From contig JAQWIO010000006.1 of assembly GCA_029248845.1 (NCBI GenBank), forward strand, positions 1 to 8,593: a DNA stretch of 8,593 nucleotides. Direction: 5' to 3'. The first letter of the stretch is position 1, and each line of letters begins with the position of its first letter. Source of the DNA: Polaribacter sp. GTDB lineage: Bacteria; Bacteroidota; Bacteroidia; Flavobacteriales; Flavobacteriaceae. Made by a program: the position numbers and the translations under genes. The notes below the pieces were generated by a model that ran no database searches, had not been told where the DNA came from, and saw only the letters and a program-made list of their open reading frames with translations. Of the stretch, positions 6,538 through 8,593 are shown piece by piece.

Positions 6538-6545
6538 TACTTTTG
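6538..6545 (+). promoter_or_regulatory. -7 element, candidate pdxA promoter
   Basis: TACTTTTG fits TAnnTTTG and lies 35 bases before the pdxA ATG. No good -33 TTTG is at the expected distance, so this is a partial promoter call. Confidence 0.45.
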
Positions 6546-6552
6546 TAATAAC

Positions 6553-6560
6553 CAAAAATA
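6553..6560 (-). promoter_or_regulatory. -7 element, candidate ribE promoter
   Basis: Minus-strand TATTTTTG fits TAnnTTTG and lies 31 bases before the ribE ATG. It is only 7 bases from the opposed pdxA -7 element. No -33 box is evident. Confidence 0.4.
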
Positions 6561-6580
6561 AGAATAATACAATAGTAACG

Positions 6581-7615
6581 ATGAATAAATCTGATAAAAT
6601 TATAGTTGGTATTTCAATAGGAGATCTAAATGGAATCGGTGTAGAGGTCATTTTAAAAACTTTTCAAGATAATAGAATGCTAGATTTTTGTACTCCGCTT
6701 ATTTTTGGGAGCACAAAAGTTATTTCTTACCATAAGAAAGCATTAAATATAGAGACTCCTATTCATGGAATTACGTCATTAAATCAAATAAATCACAGTA
6801 AAATTAATGTCTTAAATATTTGGAAAGAAGATGTCTCTATTAATTTAGGAAAAGCCTCTACAGAATCTGGCGAATATGCTACAAAATCTCTTGAAAAAGC
6901 TGTTTCTTCTTTAAAAGATAAAAAGATAGATGTCTTATTAACAGCCCCTATCAATAAAGAAACAATTCATTCAGATAGTTTTAACTTCCCCGGACACACT
7001 GAGTATTTAGAGGATATACTGGAGGGTAAAAGTTTGATGATTTTAATGACTGACAACCTAAAAATAGGACTTATTACAGGGCATATTCCAATTTCAAAAG
7101 TAGCAGAGACAATTACACCTTCCTTAATTACACAGAAAGTAGAAACAATGTATAACTCACTTGTTGAAGACTTTGGAATTAATAAGCCAAAAATTGCCGT
7201 TTTATCATTAAATCCTCACAGTGGAGATAAAGGTGTTATTGGTACAGAAGATGATGAAATTATAAAGCCTACTATCGATCAAATTGCAGATTCTGGTAAA
7301 TTGGTTTTTGGCCCTTATGCTGCCGATGGGTTTTTTGGTTCAGAGGCATATAAACAGTTTGATGGTGTTTTGGCAACTTATCATGATCAAGGACTGGCAC
7401 CTTTTAAAGCTTTGTCATTTGGAAATGGAGTAAATTACACAGCGGGTTTGAGTGAGGTAAGAACATCTCCAGATCATGGTACTGGATTTGATATCGCAGG
7501 CAAAAATATAGCAAACCCTTCTTCTTTTACTGAGGCACTGTTTACCGCAATTCAGGTTTTTAAAACAAGAAAAGAATATAAAGAGCTGTCAAAAAACCCT
7601 CTTTTAGTAAAGTAA
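6581..7615 (+). CDS. pdxA: 4-hydroxythreonine-4-phosphate dehydrogenase
   Basis: This is an NAD(P)-dependent enzyme of de novo pyridoxal 5'-phosphate synthesis (DXP-dependent route). It oxidises 4-phosphohydroxy-L-threonine, whose product decarboxylates before condensation by PdxJ. The 344 residues are normal length. Motifs in order: G-I-S-I-G-D-L-N-G-I-G (10-20), T-A-P-I-N-K (121-126), F-P-G-H-T-E-Y (136-142), and the three divalent-metal histidines in T-G-H-I-P (His168), N-P-H-S-G-D-K-G (His213) and Y-H-D-Q-G-L-A-P (His268). The C-terminal signature T-S-P-D-H-G-T-G-F-D-I-A-G (295-307) is present. It is divergent from ribE, pairing two cofactor-biosynthesis genes around one intergenic region. 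It is probably monocistronic, since a separate promoter precedes the next gene 72 bases later. Confidence 0.97.
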   Translation: MNKSDKIIVGISIGDLNGIGVEVILKTFQDNRMLDFCTPLIFGSTKVISYHKKALNIETPIHGITSLNQINHSKINVLNIWKEDVSINLGKASTESGEYATKSLEKAVSSLKDKKIDVLLTAPINKETIHSDSFNFPGHTEYLEDILEGKSLMILMTDNLKIGLITGHIPISKVAETITPSLITQKVETMYNSLVEDFGINKPKIAVLSLNPHSGDKGVIGTEDDEIIKPTIDQIADSGKLVFGPYAADGFFGSEAYKQFDGVLATYHDQGLAPFKALSFGNGVNYTAGLSEVRTSPDHGTGFDIAGKNIANPSSFTEALFTAIQVFKTRKEYKELSKNPLLVK

Positions 7616-7636
7616 AAAACTTTTATTTTAATAAGA

Positions 7637-7665
7637 TTGTAGAATAATATTTTTTTATATATTTG
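7637..7665 (+). promoter_or_regulatory. Promoter of the DUF177-rpmF operon
   Basis: TTG (7637-7639), 18 bases, then TATATTTG (7658-7665) match the Bacteroidota -33/-7 pattern. The -7 element ends 22 bases before the preferred ATG. Confidence 0.6.
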
Positions 7666-7687
7666 CAGGCTCAATCAATGTTTGATA

Positions 7688-8224
7688 ATGAAAGACTTAA
7701 AAAGATTCAACATACAATTTGTAGGATTAAAAGAAGGAACTCATTTATTTGAATATAAAATTGATAATACGTTCTTTGAAGCTTTTAATTTTGATGAATT
7801 TCAAAGTTCATCAATAAAAATAGCATTAGATTTTGTAAAGAAAAGTACATTGTTTGATCTAACATTTACAGCCAAAGGTTCAGTAGAAATTCCATGTGAT
7901 CTAACAAGTGAGTTGTATCATCAGAATATTCAATCTGTTTTGCCATTAGTTGTAAAATTTGGACCAGAATTTAATGATGATAATGAGGAAATTTTAATAC
8001 TACCTCATGAAGCTTATGAGTTTAATGTTGCTCAATTTATCTATGAACTGATAGTGTTGTCAGTGCCTAATAAAAGAGTTCATCCAAATGTTTTAAATGG
8101 GACAATGGATTCTATTGCATTAAATAAGTTAAAAGAATTTGAAATTAAAGAAGAAAAAACGGATCGAGGAACAGACCCAAGGTGGGATAAATTAAAGAAT
8201 TTAACAACAGAAAAAAATACATAA
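7688..8224 (+). CDS. DUF177/YceD family protein, ribosome-linked
   Basis: This DUF177 (YceD) protein of 178 residues is encoded directly upstream of rpmF, as in many bacteria; family members are linked to 23S rRNA accumulation and ribosome assembly. Visible features: F-V-G-L-K-E-G (11-17) near the start, G-S-V-E-I-P-C-D (64-71) where many relatives have a C-x-x-C, an acidic stretch near 96-101, R-V-H-P-N (130-134), and the characteristic end D-P-R-W-D-K-L (163-169). Only Cys70 of the usual cysteine pair remains. A TTG two codons upstream (7682) could give M-I-M-K-D, but ATG at 7688 is preferred because the resulting M-K-D-L-K start is usual and no initiation signal favours TTG. The stop is one base from rpmF, so the two are co-transcribed and probably coupled. 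Confidence 0.9.
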   Translation: MKDLKRFNIQFVGLKEGTHLFEYKIDNTFFEAFNFDEFQSSSIKIALDFVKKSTLFDLTFTAKGSVEIPCDLTSELYHQNIQSVLPLVVKFGPEFNDDNEEILILPHEAYEFNVAQFIYELIVLSVPNKRVHPNVLNGTMDSIALNKLKEFEIKEEKTDRGTDPRWDKLKNLTTEKNT

Positions 8225-8225
8225 A

Positions 8226-8420
8226 ATGGCACATCCTAAAAGAAAGATTTCTAAAACTAGAAGAGATAAAAGGAGAACACATTACAAAGCAGCTTCTCAG
8301 CAAATAGCGACAGATCCTACAACAGGTGAGGCGCATCTATATCACAGAGCCCACTGGCATGAAGGTAAATTATACTACAGAGGACAAGTAGTATTAGAAT
8401 CAGCATCAGCAGAAGCATAG
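8226..8420 (+). CDS. rpmF: 50S ribosomal protein L32 (zinc-free form)
   Basis: This is a large-subunit ribosomal protein of 64 residues, a normal length. The N-terminus M-A-H-P-K-R-K-I-S-K-T-R-R-D-K-R-R (1-17) is the conserved basic L32 segment, followed by T-G-E-A-H-L-Y-H-R (33-41) and Y-Y-R-G (50-53). The C-x-x-C pairs of zinc-binding L32 are absent; the protein has no cysteine at all. The gene begins one base after the DUF177 stop and is followed by a strong terminator, so the operon ends here. Confidence 0.97.
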   Translation: MAHPKRKISKTRRDKRRTHYKAASQQIATDPTTGEAHLYHRAHWHEGKLYYRGQVVLESASAEA

Positions 8421-8439
8421 TGGAACATAACAATTCTTT

Positions 8440-8468
8440 AAAAACCCTCGTAAATTGAGGGTTTTTTT
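8440..8468 (+). terminator. Rho-independent terminator after rpmF
   Basis: AAAAACCCTC (8440-8449) pairs perfectly with GAGGGTTTTT (8457-8466) around a 7-base loop, and the T run continues to 8468. It lies 19 bases past the rpmF stop and is the only clear hairpin terminator in the window. Confidence 0.9.
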
Positions 8469-8516
8469 GCGTTTTACAGCTAAAAAATCTATTTTTTGAT
8501 GATTTTTACCTGAAAA

Positions 8517-8534
8517 AGTGAAATTAATTTCACT
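8517..8534. promoter_or_regulatory. 18-bp perfect palindrome, candidate operator of fabH
   Basis: AGTGAAATTAATTTCACT is its own reverse complement over all 18 bases. It abuts and shares one base with the -7 element TACTTTTG of the next gene, where a bound dimer would cover the -33 to -7 spacer. The regulator is unknown. Confidence 0.55.
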
Positions 8535-8541
8535 ACTTTTG
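8534..8541 (+). promoter_or_regulatory. -7 element of the putative fabH promoter
   Basis: TACTTTTG matches TAnnTTTG, 33 bases before the ATG at 8575. No good -33 box is present at 18-21 bases spacing, which would fit a promoter needing or blocked by a factor at the adjoining palindrome. Confidence 0.5.
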
Positions 8542-8574
8542 AAGCTTGTAACAATATAGAAAATATCTATAATT

Positions 8575-8593
8575 ATGACTAAAATTACTGCAG
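8575..8593 (+). CDS. fabH: Start of probable beta-ketoacyl-ACP synthase III, cut by window edge
   Basis: Only six codons are present: ATG then T-K-I-T-A. This start is typical of flavobacterial FabH (M-x-K-I-T-A-A-I), and fabH commonly follows rpmF in Bacteroidota, so the call rests on synteny as much as on sequence. FabH would start fatty-acid chains by condensing acetyl-CoA with malonyl-ACP. A terminator and its own promoter separate it from rpmF. Confidence 0.6.

Noticed and set aside
6522..6580. FMN riboswitch ahead of ribE
   Set aside because: The gap is only 59 bases and lacks the conserved RFN-element sequence and structure.
8145..8336. Minus-strand open frame across the DUF177/rpmF junction
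   Set aside because: It is antisense to two conserved genes; the cysteine- and phenylalanine-rich product is a mirror of basic L32 coding sequence.

Overview
The window looks like ordinary chromosome from a marine-type Flavobacteriaceae (Bacteroidota). The evidence is strong A+T bias, AAA/TTA-rich codon use, genes without Shine-Dalgarno sequences, several copies of the Bacteroidota -7 promoter element TAnnTTTG, and housekeeping proteins of flavobacterial type (DUF177 followed by a cysteine-free L32, then fabH). The genus cannot be fixed from the sequence alone; a Polaribacter/Tenacibaculum-like organism would fit.

Left part (1-4488, all minus strand): a four-gene tripartite efflux operon read right to left. 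It runs TetR repressor (3889-4488), TolC-type outer membrane channel (2548-3879), lipoprotein membrane-fusion adaptor (1373-2545) and an RND inner-membrane permease (1-1364). The permease continues beyond the left edge, so its first 454 codons are present. Gaps of 9, 2 and 8 bases argue for one transcript. Upstream of tetR, a perfect 10-bp inverted repeat covers the -33 box of a good TTTG-N19-TACATTTG promoter, which is the expected arrangement for an autoregulated TetR-controlled pump.

Middle (4500-5950, plus strand): a divergent polyprenyl (probably geranylgeranyl) diphosphate synthase with a TTG start, a tRNA with anticodon CAT, and a 64-residue secreted mini-protein. The mini-protein consists of a signal peptide, an acidic/polyproline linker, S-I-D-G-G, a hydrophobic segment and a basic tail. 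This is the layout of a PID-CTERM-like sorting signal and the least ordinary gene here. Its end overlaps the convergent riboflavin synthase gene by 11 bases.

Right part (5937-8593): ribE (minus) diverges from pdxA (plus) across a 59-base gap holding two opposed -7 elements. Then comes a DUF177/YceD-rpmF pair with a strong terminator, and the first bases of what is almost certainly fabH, preceded by an 18-bp perfect palindrome abutting its -7 element.

No CRISPR array, insertion sequence, phage gene or defence system is visible. The points worth following are regulatory (two candidate operators, overlapping divergent promoters), the sorted mini-protein, and a calcium-site-like loop in the TolC homologue.
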